This document shows positions 12,701 through 23,136 of a stretch of DNA of 64,000 bases, one piece after another. The DNA is from Ceratopteris richardii. Lineage: Eukaryota > Streptophyta > Polypodiopsida > Polypodiales > Pteridaceae. Position 1 is the first letter of the stretch, and each line of letters starts with the position of its first letter. Position numbers and translations under genes: made by a program. The notes beneath the pieces were generated by a model. That model worked only from the letters and a program-made list of their open reading frames with translations. It did no database searches and had not been told where the DNA came from. The stretch lies in assembly GCA_020310875.1 (NCBI GenBank), contig CM035427.1:87159098-87223097 (forward strand), written 5' to 3'.

Positions 12701-13804
12701 CCACATGAAGTTAATTCAGTTATTACTTTGGCTCACTCAATTCCTTCCGGTGACCATTTTGCTGCAGATTTAACACACCGAAAAATTCTGCAGAGTGGTC
12801 TCTGGTGGCCTACTATGTACAGAGATGTATCACAGTTTGTCAAACAATGTGATACTTGTCAAAGATCTGGACAGCCCTTGCAACGTCATCTTTTTCCTCT
12901 GCAACCCATCTTACCATTGGAACCTTTCCAGAAGTGGGGTCTAGATTTTATCGGTCCGATTACATCTCCAGCAGTCTTCAGTAACAACCGTTACATACTG
13001 ACCTGTACAAACTATGCAACCAAATGGGCAGAAGCCTGGGCTTTACGTTCTGCTACAGCTATTGCGGTAGCAAAATGTCTGCTAACCGATGTCTTTCCAC
13101 GTTTTGGTTTACCACTGGAACTTGTTTCAGATCAAGGCACTCATTTTGTAAACAATTTACTGAAGGCACTTACACAGTCATTCCAGGTCACACATAAATT
13201 TAGTTCTCCTTATTATCCTCGTGCTAATGATTTGGCCGAAAGTACAAACAAATCTCTGCTGAATATGCTTCGAAAATTGATCATGGAAGCACCGGAAAGA
13301 TGGGATCAACTGCTACCTGTAGTAATGTGGGCATATCGGACTACATACAAGGTAACGACCGGATTAACACCTTTCAAACTAGCTTACGGATTAGAAGCAA
13401 TAGCACCAATGGAGATAGTTATACCAAGTTTACGAGTAGCAATCACTCAGAAACTGCTACGAGAAGACTCACTGTCATTTTGATTGGATACACTTAGAGA
13501 ATTAGACGAGCAATGATGGCACATTTTTTTAACTATGCAGGAAGTACAACTAAGAGAGGCTCGGACGCATGATCGACACTTGAAAACTCCAGTCTTTACG
13601 GTGGGACAACTTGTCCTTTTTTATAATGCAAAGTTGAATTGGTCTGCTGGTAAATTCAAATTACGCTGGTATGGCCCTTACCGGATTTCAGAACAAGTGG
13701 GTCCAGCAACTTTTCGGGTGACTACGTTGACCGGAAACCCTCTTCCAAAAGTAATCAACGGTTCGAAGCTGCGACCATACCAACACGCAGCTAACTCGCA
13801 CTGA
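9767..13804 (+). pseudogene. Gypsy pol: protease, RT, RNase H, integrase (broken by stops)
   Basis: One frame runs from the gag/pol linker (Ser/Thr-rich, about 9791-10132) to NGSKLRPYQHAANSH at 13804. The protease has LIDGGSGVN (Asp codon 10358). RT has RICVDYRKLN and YLDDFSIFG (11645-11656). RNase H has HIFVDASDIATGSIL and ends near VIHRPGSSHALADFLSRL. Integrase has an HHCC finger (CDTCQRSG) and a D,D35E triad at 12944, 13130 and 13238. The frame is interrupted by TAA at 10130, 10433 and 10916, TAG at 11171 and 12365, and TGA at 13481 and 13514, each one C-to-T step from CAA, CAG or CGA. All catalytic residues remain, so loss of function comes from the stops. No chromodomain was seen at the C-terminus. 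Confidence 0.92.
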
Positions 13805-14156
13805 AACGTTTTTTTCGGTGGGCCGCGTCGTTTGGCGCTCGCTTTTCTTTCCTTTTCTTTTCCTTCTTTTATTTTTGCGTACTTAATAAGATAAGTCTGT
13901 AAATATCCGTGTTTTGAAAAATATTTATGACTAAAGCCGCCCTGCCCCTTCGAGCTCTTCATGCATGCATACCGAAGTTAAGAATTATCATCCCCCTGCT
14001 GCGTGATTATTACTGCTTTTGATTACTCTCCGCTACAGCACCACTACATAACCTTCTCCAGTTCGCCGAAAAACGCTATTGTGTTTATGTGATTGTGCTT
14101 TGTGTTTTCACTGTGTTCTGTGTATCTGTGTTCTGTGCTCTGTCTTCGTGTGCGCC
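13805..14156 (+). other. Gypsy spacer between integrase and extra ORF
   Basis: It holds a pyrimidine-rich tract (about 13840-13870), then a TG/CT-rich stretch (14090-14150) immediately upstream of the extra ORF ATG, which lies in the strong context GCCATGG. This could act as a splice acceptor or internal leader for a subgenomic mRNA; that is inference. Confidence 0.35.
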
Positions 14157-16285
14157 ATGGAAGCCTTGGCTAACTACGCCGCTTTCCGTGACGGTCTCCC
14201 TACCGAGGTAGGAGAGTACCTGTGCATACGTGGGTTGGCAAACTTCGCTGAACTGCCTTGGCATTCAGTGGAGTCCCACCCATTCTTCACCAACATCATC
14301 TCCGCCATAGCCAACACACCCACCCATGAGCAACGATAGGCTATCACTTCCTTACCCTCCCGAACACTTATCACCCTGCAAGCCTTTGCAGAAGCTTTTA
14401 GACTCCCATCGCAAGGCCGAGAAAATGGCCCAAGCCTGACAGTTGCTCGTATGAGTGAACTATTTCCTAGACATTCGTCTAACGAGTATGCAATCCTCTG
14501 CCGACCAGAACCCGAACGATCAGCACTTCAATTTTTAGTAGCCATACTCAATCTCCAAAAACGCACATATGGAATATCCCGCCCTTTCTACTCCGCCATA
14601 GAACTAGCCGCACGAGAACCAGTGAACTTCGCCTCTTTCTTCTTTGCATCCACAAGGAATGCGTAGCTATCATGAAACAAGTAAACAAGGGAGGTACGCC
14701 GAGACCCAGACTACCCCACATCATCTCATTTCTCTTTCCGGCCATACTCGCAGCGCAACCACCACCCAGGGGACCAGTTCTGCGACACGAAGAGTCAATA
14801 CAACTGTGGGACGACGAGGAAGAAGACGAGGAAGAATTAAATCAATTATTTCGAAGAAAAAGAATAAGGATTAGCTCGTTTAGAAGTGAAGCACAAGGAT
14901 CTACCGGAGGAAACAATGAGGGCAACGAAGAAGAGGATAAGCAAGAAGAAGAAACATTCCACGACACTACAACTTCCATGCAGAATGAATCATCTATGCA
15001 ATCTTCCCAAGAGCAACAACAAGAACATCGTACTGAAGCAGAAACAGCAAAACAGCCATTTGAAGAAAAACAACACATAAATGAAGAACAAATGGCTCAA
15101 GAAGCACTCGAAAGGCTGCTGAAAGCAGTTGAGTCTGCAGCCGAAGAAACTGCACAACAAAACACAGATCAGGTAACCCAAACTCACATTGTCATTCCCA
15201 CTCCACCACCAGAACCTCCACTAAACCCAAACCTTCCTATTCCACCTAACGCACCTGTCGAGCCCGTAGCTTCTTCCGCCTCATCCCCCAACTACTCCCC
15301 TCCGACCTCGCAGCAACTTACTGCATCGTCTTCCCAACCTCGTCTCCCTCTTCCACCACCCTCCACACCAGTATTTGCTCAATTAGAATCAATGGGTCAG
15401 ATGCTAATCGAATTATCAAGACAATTGCCGCAACAACTAAAGCAAATCACAGAAAGTGTTCGCGAAGACTTCCAGCATAAATTGGAAGTAATGGAGGCAG
15501 ACATCACACCCCTCCAAGAAGAACTACAGGCCGTAAAAACCGAAAATCATGCGCTTCATGAACAAGTATAGCAGCTACAGGCCAGAATCCAAGAACAGGA
15601 ACAAATAACAGCTCAGCGAGATGAAGCACATGCAGTAGCAAAAGAGAAGGAAGAATTGCTACTAGTTGCCGATGCAGAAATAACCAAACTGAAGCAAGAT
15701 ATCCAGGACAAGGAAGATGCACGGATCGCCCTAGGCAACCTACTCGATGAAACAAGGAAGCAACTACAAGAACTGGTGCAGCAAAATCAAGAACAACAAT
15801 TACAGCAGAAGAGAACAAAAGAAGAATTGCATAGAACGAACGTTAATATGAAAGACGTAAATAACATGCTCAAGCACTACCTAACAAAGGAAGGCCACAC
15901 ACAGAAACTTATTGCAAATCTCAGATGAGAGAAAGATTCATACATCAAACCCGTAGATTTTCAAGTTCAGGAGATAGAGAGGCATGAAAACCAGCTTGCA
16001 AACATTAAAGAGAGAGTACAGAAGATGGAGCAACAACTCAAAGAAATGAAGACGTCCAGAGATGCAGCATTAGCAAATGATTTTTATCTGCAAGAGGCCT
16101 TTTTGCAAACACAGGCCGAAATTTTGCTCACCGAAGCCATCGCTCTTAGCTCTGTTAGAATAGATGCGCAACTAGTAGAACCAGATACCCTTAAACAAAT
16201 GTTAGAAACACTTAAGAAAAAGATCGCCCGAATTTTTAGACTAGCTAGGAATATGTATTTAGAAGGAATCATCGACGAACAGTAA
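14157..16285 (+). pseudogene. Extra gypsy ORF: acidic, proline-rich, coiled-coil protein of unknown function
   Basis: Sense ORF between integrase and the 3' LTR, about 700 codons in total. It begins MEALANYAAFRDGLPTEVG at 14157 with a mostly globular N-terminal part of about 170 codons (to FASFFFAST). A frame change near 14650-14665 leads into the frame that runs to 16285. That part has a strongly acidic stretch (DDEEEDEEELN), Gln/Glu-rich sequence, a Pro-rich linker (TPPPEPPLNPNLPIPPN) and then a long heptad-like region from about 15430 (ESMGQMLIELSRQLPQQ) to the end (KKKIARIFRLARNMYLE), typical of a coiled coil. Stops are TAG 14337, TAG 15569 and TGA 15926. No signal peptide or membrane segment was noticed, which argues against an env-like protein. 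Extra ORFs in this position are known in some plant gypsy lineages; I do not recognise this one. Confidence 0.72.
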
Positions 16286-16298
16286 TTTTGTAAAAACT

Positions 16299-16326
16299 TG
16301 CGGGTTCGAGTCCACCGTGCGTGCCA
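16299..16326 (+). other. tRNA T-arm-like fragment in gypsy 3' untranslated region
   Basis: A perfect B-box word, GGTTCGAGTCC (16303-16313), sits in a context that resembles the T-arm and acceptor end of a tRNA and ends in GCCA. The T-stem pairs only partly, and no A box or anticodon arm lies upstream, so it is not a tRNA gene. Confidence 0.4.
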
Positions 16327-16342
16327 GTGTTAGTCGGTCGAC

Positions 16343-16355
16343 GGAGTAGGATAGG
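16343..16355 (+). promoter_or_regulatory. Gypsy polypurine tract
   Basis: Purine-rich GGAGTAGGATAGG directly precedes the 3' LTR, the expected site for plus-strand priming. Confidence 0.65.
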
Positions 16356-17376
16356 TGTAACGGAAATCTTTGTAAGACACGCGCGAAAAGTAGTTACGTG
16401 CATATTTGTAAATCTTTATAAAGCAATGAAAAGAAGCGCTCTGCAGTGTGTGGGATTTGGGCCTATTGTTGTGTTATCACCAGACTGTTCGTCTGGTTGT
16501 CTGCCTGAATGTTGATGTAGTGTTTGTTTTGGCATAATCTCTATGTTCGAAGTCTTGTTCGTATCAGGCTTTGTCTATCATTTGTTGTCCATCGTCGATC
16601 TCGGTTCTGTTGATAAACTTCATAGTGTTCGAGAGATAACTATGCTATCAGTCTGAACGTTACTGTGTAACGCTTGGAGTAACTCAAAGTACCATAGCAA
16701 TCTTCCTCATAGACTAATGGTACTGTGCGTATCTGTGTTTCTTACCTAGTGACCCCCGTTAAGGTTGCGAGTTTCATTACTATGGTCTGAATAAGTTATT
16801 TATGCCTCTCTGTGGGATTGTGTTAGTGTCATGTGTATTACAGCTCCTTGAAAGTTGTTTCTTCAAGAATTGATGAAATCCGAGCAACTGTGTTAATATT
16901 CTGATATTCAGATCTGTACTGTGTTGTTGAAGTGTTGGGATCTGTCTGCCTACGGCAAGGTTAAGTACAGTAAGGATCTGCTAAGTTGAGTACTGGACCT
17001 CCAGTACTGTGTGCTGAACCCTCAAGTTCTCTGTGTTACAGTGTTGTTGGATCTTGATACCCGTTCTGTGAAGATTGCTAGAATACTCTTGTTTCTGGCA
17101 TTTCTAGTAAGTTTATGTATGGATGCAATATGGCATCTTAGTGCATTTGGTACATTTGGTTGAGCTAAGACTGTGACCGTAAGGTCTAAGTACGGTATGC
17201 CGATAGAGCTCTCAGCAGTAGGACCGTGCTGGGTGTGAGCAATACTTTTGGGAACTAAGTACAGGGCCTCTGTCTAACAGACCCCTACCACTCCCAAGAA
17301 CCCACTTAGGTCGGTTTACGCTCTTCTGATAGTTAGAACGAAGCGGTTTTAACATTTTAACACTTAACACGTAACA
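16356..17376 (+). repeat. Gypsy 3' LTR
   Basis: Direct repeat of 6920-7940, about 96.6% identical by eye and without indels. Ends in CA at 17376, followed by copia A coding sequence. Confidence 0.93.
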
Positions 17377-17765
17377 CCTTTCATCAACAAATTTCTCAAG
17401 CAAGCCAATCTTGGCTATTGCAGAAACTGATATCATCCCTAGCACATACTAAGCATTTGAAAATGTGAAAGAACTAACTTCAACAGTTGTCAAAATTATC
17501 TTACCAACTCCCATTACAAGATGTGAGGAGTTGTTTGCACATGTGATAGTATTCCCTATATGGCCAAACTCAAGTGAACTGAAGAAACTTCAGTAAAAGG
17601 TAATATGTTCGGTGACCCCACTATCAAAGTACCAAACATTTGACTCTACTACAAATAGACATTGATAATCAGAAGATGGGTGATAGATAATGAGAAGATA
17701 TGTGATAGATGCAAATAGAAGTAAACACCCATTTTTCATGCTACATAAGATTAATAGACTCTATT
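17377..17765 (-). pseudogene. Copia A: protease segment between the two insertions
   Basis: The minus-strand reading gives IAKIGLLEKFVDER next to the gypsy LTR, then protease-like sequence (TCANNSSH, and a FDSG-like block near 17640), both aligning with copia B residues around 19400-19690. The lower edge touches the gypsy 3' LTR. Relative to copia B about 118 bp are missing across the gypsy insertion. The upper edge is the TTTTG target site of copia B. Confidence 0.78.
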
Positions 17766-17770
17766 TTTTG
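17766..17770 (+). other. Target-site duplication of copia B (left)
   Basis: TTTTG immediately precedes the left LTR and is repeated at 22657-22661 after the right LTR. Confidence 0.85.
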
Positions 17771-18000
17771 TGTTGATATATTTAGGTAGTGATCTGTGTG
17801 AACACACTAGGACCACTGAGGCACTTTTTCCCTCTTTAAGAGGTTTTCTTCCCCTAGCTTGTATTTACGCCTATTGCCCTAATGGGTCACTTATATTTGT
17901 ACATTCTAGTGGTAATGCATTCAATATTGAGTGTTGTGCTACAAGCTTCTTCTTCTTCCTAGTGTTGTTCAAGTGCTTCTTCAAATGTCTAACTCCAACA
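17771..18000 (+). repeat. Copia B 5' LTR
   Basis: 230 bp, TGTTGATATA to CTAACTCCAACA. A degenerate primer site (TTGACATTAGAG, from 18002) follows, close to the initiator tRNA-Met type TTGGTATCAGAG. Confidence 0.88.
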
Positions 18001-18349
18001 ATTGACATTAGAGAAGGTCGTCCCTTCATCTAGGGCATCATCGACACCTCTTCGGTTATAGTCTCAGAATTGCACAAAATTTGGTTAGCATACTCAAGGT
18101 GATTAGGAGATCAAAATAACTTCACTATCTGGTGTTGTAATTGTGATATGAGTTCACTTTGGCCTCCGAACACATTATCACAATGCTTGTGTAGGCTATT
18201 TCATCTTTTTGTGCCAAAGATATACACAAGTTTCGATTTGCTAGTATTAGTGTCTTGAATTCTACTACAGGTTTAGTAGAACTCATCAGGGTACTTCTGT
18301 TTAACTTTTTCAAATATAATCATTTTTCTACATCAGGGTATTTTACTCA

Positions 18350-19420
18350 TTGGCCATGGCTGAAAGTAGTGATGTATTTTGTATGTTGGCTATTGATGAT
18401 AAATTGGATGGTATGAATTACCCATTGTGGGCTTATATGATGCATCATGTATTGGTCACAAAAGGATTGTGGAATATTGTGCAGGGTGTTGAAAAATGTC
18501 CTATTAAACCTGCAAATATAGGTACTAAAGTTGATGTAGATGGTGTCAAAGATGGTGATATTCTATAGGTTCCTGTTCATGTTGCAATTCTTGTTTCCGC
18601 TACTATAGAGCAAATTCGTTGGGATTATAGAGATGCTCATGCACATGCATTGATAGCCTTGTCTGTCAAACATGCCATTATTCCTCACATTCACTCTTGA
18701 AGAACAACTAATGATGCTTACGATACACTTACCACATTGTACCAGGCTAGGAATGATGCTCGTGTTTGTTACCTCCGAAAATAGTTGAAGAGTGAGCATA
18801 TGAATTAAAATGATTCTACGGACAATTTTCTAACAAAGATCAGAGATTTGAAGGAACAATTAATTCTATTGATGAAGTCTTGCCTGATAGTTCACTTGTG
18901 CAGACTGTTCTGAATAGTCTTATCGATTCATACTAGAGTTTTGCGTCTACCCTTCATTTGATGATGAAAGGTAATCCAAATGCCTTATCATTTGAGGAGT
19001 TAGTCTCTGTTTTGTTGCACAAAGATCACTCTAGGTAGAACATGTCCATTATGCATGTTGCAAATCAAGCTTTCCTCGCTAGTTAGAAGGGTAAAAGTAA
19101 ATGGAGCTCTTCTACTAGTAAGCAAAAATCTGCTAATTTTGCACAATCAAAGAATAATTACAAAGAAGACAAAAAATTTGAAAAGAAAAAGTTGTTTTGC
19201 AAATACTATAAAGGAGATAATCATGTCATGAAGAGCTATCCAAAAATGGCTGCTAAAGAGGCAAAGAAGAAAGAGACCAGAATTGTTGTTGTAGAGGGCC
19301 CTATACCCAAAATATAGTCTACTAATCTTGTGCAAAACAAAGAATGGGGGTTTATTACTGTTTGCAATTTTGACCCATCTTCTCATGAACAATGTATGTC
19401 TGTACTAGACTCATATGTTA
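18350..19420 (+). pseudogene. Copia B gag (DUF4219/UBN2-type), broken
   Basis: Starts MAMAESSDVFCMLAIDDKLD at 18350. The LDGMNYPLWAYMMHHVL stretch is the conserved opening of copia Gag; a UBN2-like region follows (WDYRDAHAHALIAL, AYDTLTTLYQA). The basic, Lys-rich C-terminal part (near 19085-19250) contains a decayed zinc knuckle (FCKYYKGDNHVMKSY). Stops such as TAG after KDGDIL (18566), TAG at about 19037 and 19084 and a frameshift break it. The TAGs fit CAG-to-TAG changes. Confidence 0.82.
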
Positions 19421-22370
19421 ATTACTTTGATAGTGGGGCAACCAAACATATTACCCCGTAGTGGAGTTTCTTCAACTCATTTGAGTCTGGCCCTACACAA
19501 AATATTGTCACATGTGCCAACAACTCCTCTTATCCTATCATGGGAGTTGGTAAGATCATTCTGACTACTGTTGATGGTAGTTCTTTCACTTTTTGAGATG
19601 CTTTATTTGTGCCAAGGATCAAGAAAAATCTATCATCCATTTCCACATTAGCTAAGATTGGCTTGGTTGTGAAATTCGTTGATGATAGATGCAGAACTCA
19701 TGATCTATCAAATGGCAATATGATTATTGCTTCTAGCATTTTGTGTCATGGGTTGTATACACTCATAGATTATGAAAAATCTATGAATGATTTAGCATGT
19801 GCAGTACATGATTCTCAGGCTATTCAGATGCAAAGCTTTGGCATGCGCTTTGGTCATCTGAATTTTGCTACTTTGCTATGCTTGTAGAAATCGGAAATGG
19901 TGTCCTCTTTGCCCATACTTGAGGCACATGGTAAGCATGCCTGTGAAGGTTGTACTTTGGGCAAAATGCAGCAGTCGTCCTTTCCAAAAGTTGGTTCAGT
20001 TCGAGCTACTCAGATTGAAGCTTGTTCATAGTGATTTCTATGGTCCTATTGAGACACCCTCTTTTGGAAATTATCTTTACTTCATGACATCCATTCATGA
20101 TTTTTCCAAGCATGTATGGGTATATCCATTGAAAGCAAAATCCAAAGTGCTTATGTGCTTCAAATAGTTTTTGGTTTGGCTGAAAATCTATTAGCATGTA
20201 AAATGGGCACCCTTCATTTTGATTGGGGGGATATATGTCTTCTGACGTTAATGCATTTCTGGATGAGCATGGGATAAAACATCAGTGTACAATGCCCCAT
20301 ACACCTCAACAAAATGGAGTTGCTGAATGAAAGAACAGGTCACTCATGGAGATGGCAAGATGTATGGTCAAGAGTCAGACTTTACCAGATAGTTTCTAGC
20401 TTGAGACTATTATGTGTGCAACATATGTACTTAAGAGGTGTCCTACTAAAGCATTGCAGTCTATCACTAAATTGGATGATAAAGTAGTGAAATGTATTTT
20501 TTGAAAGAAAAGGCTATCATATGTACCATCTGCAAAGTAAATGCATTTTCTTTAGCCGTGATGTTGTTTCTATGGAAGGTGCTATTCACTCATTACTTCA
20601 TGTATTAAGCAGACATCTGTTAGCTCCAAAGACATATATGATACTTTGCTAGCTCTTTTTATAGGTGGACAGTCTAGTGTTGGTCTTAATGAGGCAACTT
20701 CTTAGCCTTTATAGCTTCCATGTGATGATGTAGATCATTCTATGTAGATTTACTTGATGCACTTGTTGATGAGAGAGCAGATAATTAGGAGGCTAAAACT
20801 AGACCAAAATGGCTGGTGCAAACTTTGTGTGATAGCAAATTAGATGCATCTTTGTCATATCATACTCATTCAAGCTCTCATAGTGCCTCTTTTACATCAG
20901 ATTGCTATGCTATGGCTGCATCTAATCTCTGTAATGAGACTGGGCCTGTTTCATTTGATGAAGCACAAAATTCAGAAAATTGGATGGCCGCTATACAACT
21001 TGAATATGATGCTATAATGAAGAATGGTACCTAGTCTTTATGTGACTTGACTCCTGGAAAGAAGGCCATTGGCAATAAGTGGGTATACAAGCTGAAGCAT
21101 AAGCCTAATGGAACAGTTGATAGGTATAAGGCTAGGCTTGTTGCAAAGGGTTATGCACAAGAAAGAGGCATTGATTTTGATGAGATCTTTGCTCCTACTT
21201 GCCGAATGACTACTGTTCATAGCATCTATGCACTTGCATCTCATCATCGTTGGAATGTACATCAGTTGGACATTAAAACTACATTTGTGAATAATGACTT
21301 GCATGAAGAATTGTATGTTTTTTGGCCCCATCGCTTTGTGCAAAAAGGGCATGAAACCCAGGTGTGCAGGTTGAAAAAGGCATTATATGGTTTGAAACAA
21401 GCACCACGTGCTTGGAATGAAAAGTTACATGTCTACCTGATTGCACATGGTTTTGAGAACAGTTCAACTGAGAGCACCTTATATGTTAAGCATGCTAATG
21501 ATGTGCTTCCAATCATTGTTATGTATGTTGATGACATGTTGCTCACTAGTCCTCATGAGAAGCATATTGCTCATTTTAAGGCTCATCTGCATGCCTCATT
21601 TGAGATCTCTGATTTGGTGCATTTGCATCATTGTTTGGGCATTTAGCTTATACAAGTTGATGGCAGAATAGCTTTGTGTCAAATGAAATATAGTGACACG
21701 TTATTGCAGCATTTTGGCTTTGAAGACTGCAAACCTATTGCCACTCCTATGGAGACAGGTTTATGATTGAGTCTTCATGATGTTGGAGATGCATTTGATG
21801 TTGTTCTCTATCAGCAGGCTATTGGATGCTTGATTTACTTATGCATTACTCGCCCAGATAATCAGTTTGTTGTCTCATAGATGAGCAAGTTTATCCATTG
21901 CTCAGGTGTCAAGCATTGGTAGATGGTTAAGTGCACCTTTCACTACTTGAATGGTACACAGATACTTGTATTCTTTCATCCAAAGGAGGGATCATTACCG
22001 CCATCTTTACATGCTTTTTTTTTATTTTGACTCGGCTAGTTGCTATGACACTCCTGTGTCCACTAATGGCTTTTGCTTCATGCTTGGTAGCTCATGTATA
22101 TATTGGTTGAGCAAGAAGCACCCTACTATGTCCACGTCTAGTTGTGAGGCTGAGTATAGGGCAGCGTTCACAACAACCATTGAGTGTGTGTGGCTCAGAT
22201 GCTTTATGGCTAATTTAGGTGTTCGTCAGTCTTCTGCCACCACCATCTTCATTGACAGTGAGAGCACATTGGCTATTGCGAGGAACCCTATGTTCCATGC
22301 TCGCTCTAAGCACATTAAGACGCATTATCATTATGTCAGGGAGAGGTTCTCTACTGGAGAGATCAGCTAG
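19421..22370 (+). pseudogene. Copia B pol: protease, integrase, RT, RNase H (broken)
   Basis: Protease: YFDSGATKHITP near 19427. GAG-pre-integrase: FGHLNFATLLCL near 19850. Integrase: LVHSDFYGPIETPSFGNY near 20020 and a PQQNGVAE block near 20310. RT: GNKWVYKLKHKPNGTVDRYK near 21070, LKKALYGLKQAPRAWN near 21375, YVDDMLLTSP near 21523 (catalytic Asp pair kept). RNase H: LSKKHPTMSTSSCEAEYRAA near 22110 and MFHARSKHIKTHYHYVRER near 22290. Stops at about 19459, 19887, 20166, 20330, 21034 and 21645 can each be derived by one C-to-T or G-to-A change. The longest open stretch is the RT (21047-21646). Confidence 0.9.
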
Positions 22371-22427
22371 GTACTCCTTTTACATGTGTGCCAGCTCCTT
22401 GTTCACCGCATCACTCCCAAGGGGATT

Positions 22428-22656
22428 TGTTGATATATTTAGGTAGTGATATGTGTGAACACACTAGGACCGTTGGGCCATTTTTTCCCTCTTTAGGAGG
22501 TTTTTTCTCCCCACTTGTATATGTGCCTATTTCCCTAATAGGTCACTTATCTTTGTACATTCTAGTGGTAATACATTCAATATTGAGTGTTGTGCTCCAA
22601 TCTTCTTCTTCTTCCTAGTGATGTTCACATGCTTTCACAGACATCTAACTCCAATA
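22428..22656 (+). repeat. Copia B 3' LTR
   Basis: 229 bp copy of 17771-18000, preceded by the polypurine tract CCCAAGGGGATT (22416-22427). The terminal CA has become TA. Confidence 0.88.
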
Positions 22657-22905
22657 TTTTGGTCTAGAGGCCTCTACAACAACCATTCCAGCCTCATTCT
22701 TCCTTCCCTCTTTTGTAGCTAGTTTTGGAAAAATATTTATGACATGATCATTTCATTTAGATTATTCGCAAAACTATTTTGTTTTTCTATTTTCTTGTCA
22801 TCTTTGTCTTCCTTCTTGGATTGTGCAATATTAGCAGATTTCTACTTACTAGTAGATGACCTCGATTTACCTTTGCCCTTCTAACCAGCTAAGAAAACTT
22901 AAAAT
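22657..22905 (-). pseudogene. Copia A gag C-terminal segment
   Basis: The minus strand resumes copia A gag exactly after the TTTTG target site. It reads EAGMVVVEASRPK, then a basic stretch (SKNKSANIAQS-like), aligning with copia B 19070-19310. It ends abruptly at the LTR at 22906, so the gag N-terminus, leader and primer site of copia A are missing. Confidence 0.72.
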
Positions 22906-23136
22906 TGTTGGAGTTTGAGGTCTAAGAAAGTATATGAACAACATAAGGGAGAAGAAGAAGCTTGGCGCACAACACAACATTGAATGAATTACCAAATGGA
23001 TATAGAAAGATAAGTAACCTATTAGGGTTATAGATGTATATAGGGAGAAAACTTAGTTTTCCTAAACGGGGGAAAAATTTCCCCGAAGATCTTAATTAGG
23101 TGTGGTCAAACACATCACTACCAAAATATATCAACA
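22906..23136 (-). repeat. Copia A 5' LTR (minus orientation)
   Basis: 231 bp from TGTTGGAGTTTGAGG to ATATATCAACA on the plus strand, matching the reverse complement of the copia B LTRs and the LTR at 3940-4146. It abuts mid-gag directly, which implies an internal deletion of roughly 1 kb. Confidence 0.8.

Larger units (their letters stand above)
6920..17376 (+). mobile_element. Complete Ty3/gypsy LTR retrotransposon (10.46 kb), non-chromoviral, with extra 3' ORF
   Basis: Two LTRs of equal length (1021 bp) bound the element. The order is PBS, gag, protease, RT, RNase H, integrase, an extra ORF, a polypurine tract and the 3' LTR. No chromodomain follows integrase, and the second RNase H typical of the Tat clade is not visible between RNase H and integrase. 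The LIDGGSGVN protease and WGLDFIGP integrase words point to the plant non-chromovirus (Athila/Tat-like) branch; this is inference from motifs. About 35 LTR differences in 1021 bp (3.4%) make it the youngest insertion in the nest. It sits inside copia A but without a matching target-site duplication. Confidence 0.92.
17771..22656 (+). mobile_element. Copia B: complete Ty1/copia element inserted in copia A
   Basis: LTRs at 17771-18000 and 22428-22656 start TGTTGATATATTTAGG and end CA (TA in the right copy). They are flanked by the 5-bp duplication TTTTG. The LTRs differ at roughly 12% of positions. Proteins and LTRs are related to those of copia A, so the element landed inside an older member of its own family, in opposite orientation. 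Confidence 0.92.
3940..23136 (-). mobile_element. Copia A: old Ty1/copia element carrying two younger insertions
   Basis: Host of the nest. After removing the gypsy element (6920-17376) and copia B (17771-22656 plus one TSD copy), about 3.9 kb remain: LTR, partial gag, protease, integrase, RT, RNase H, polypurine tract and LTR, all on the minus strand. The two LTRs are strongly diverged (roughly 30% by eye). Confidence 0.82.

Noticed and set aside
16299..16326. Functional tRNA gene
   Set aside because: Only a T-arm-like part exists; the D-arm and anticodon arm are missing and the T-stem pairs poorly.
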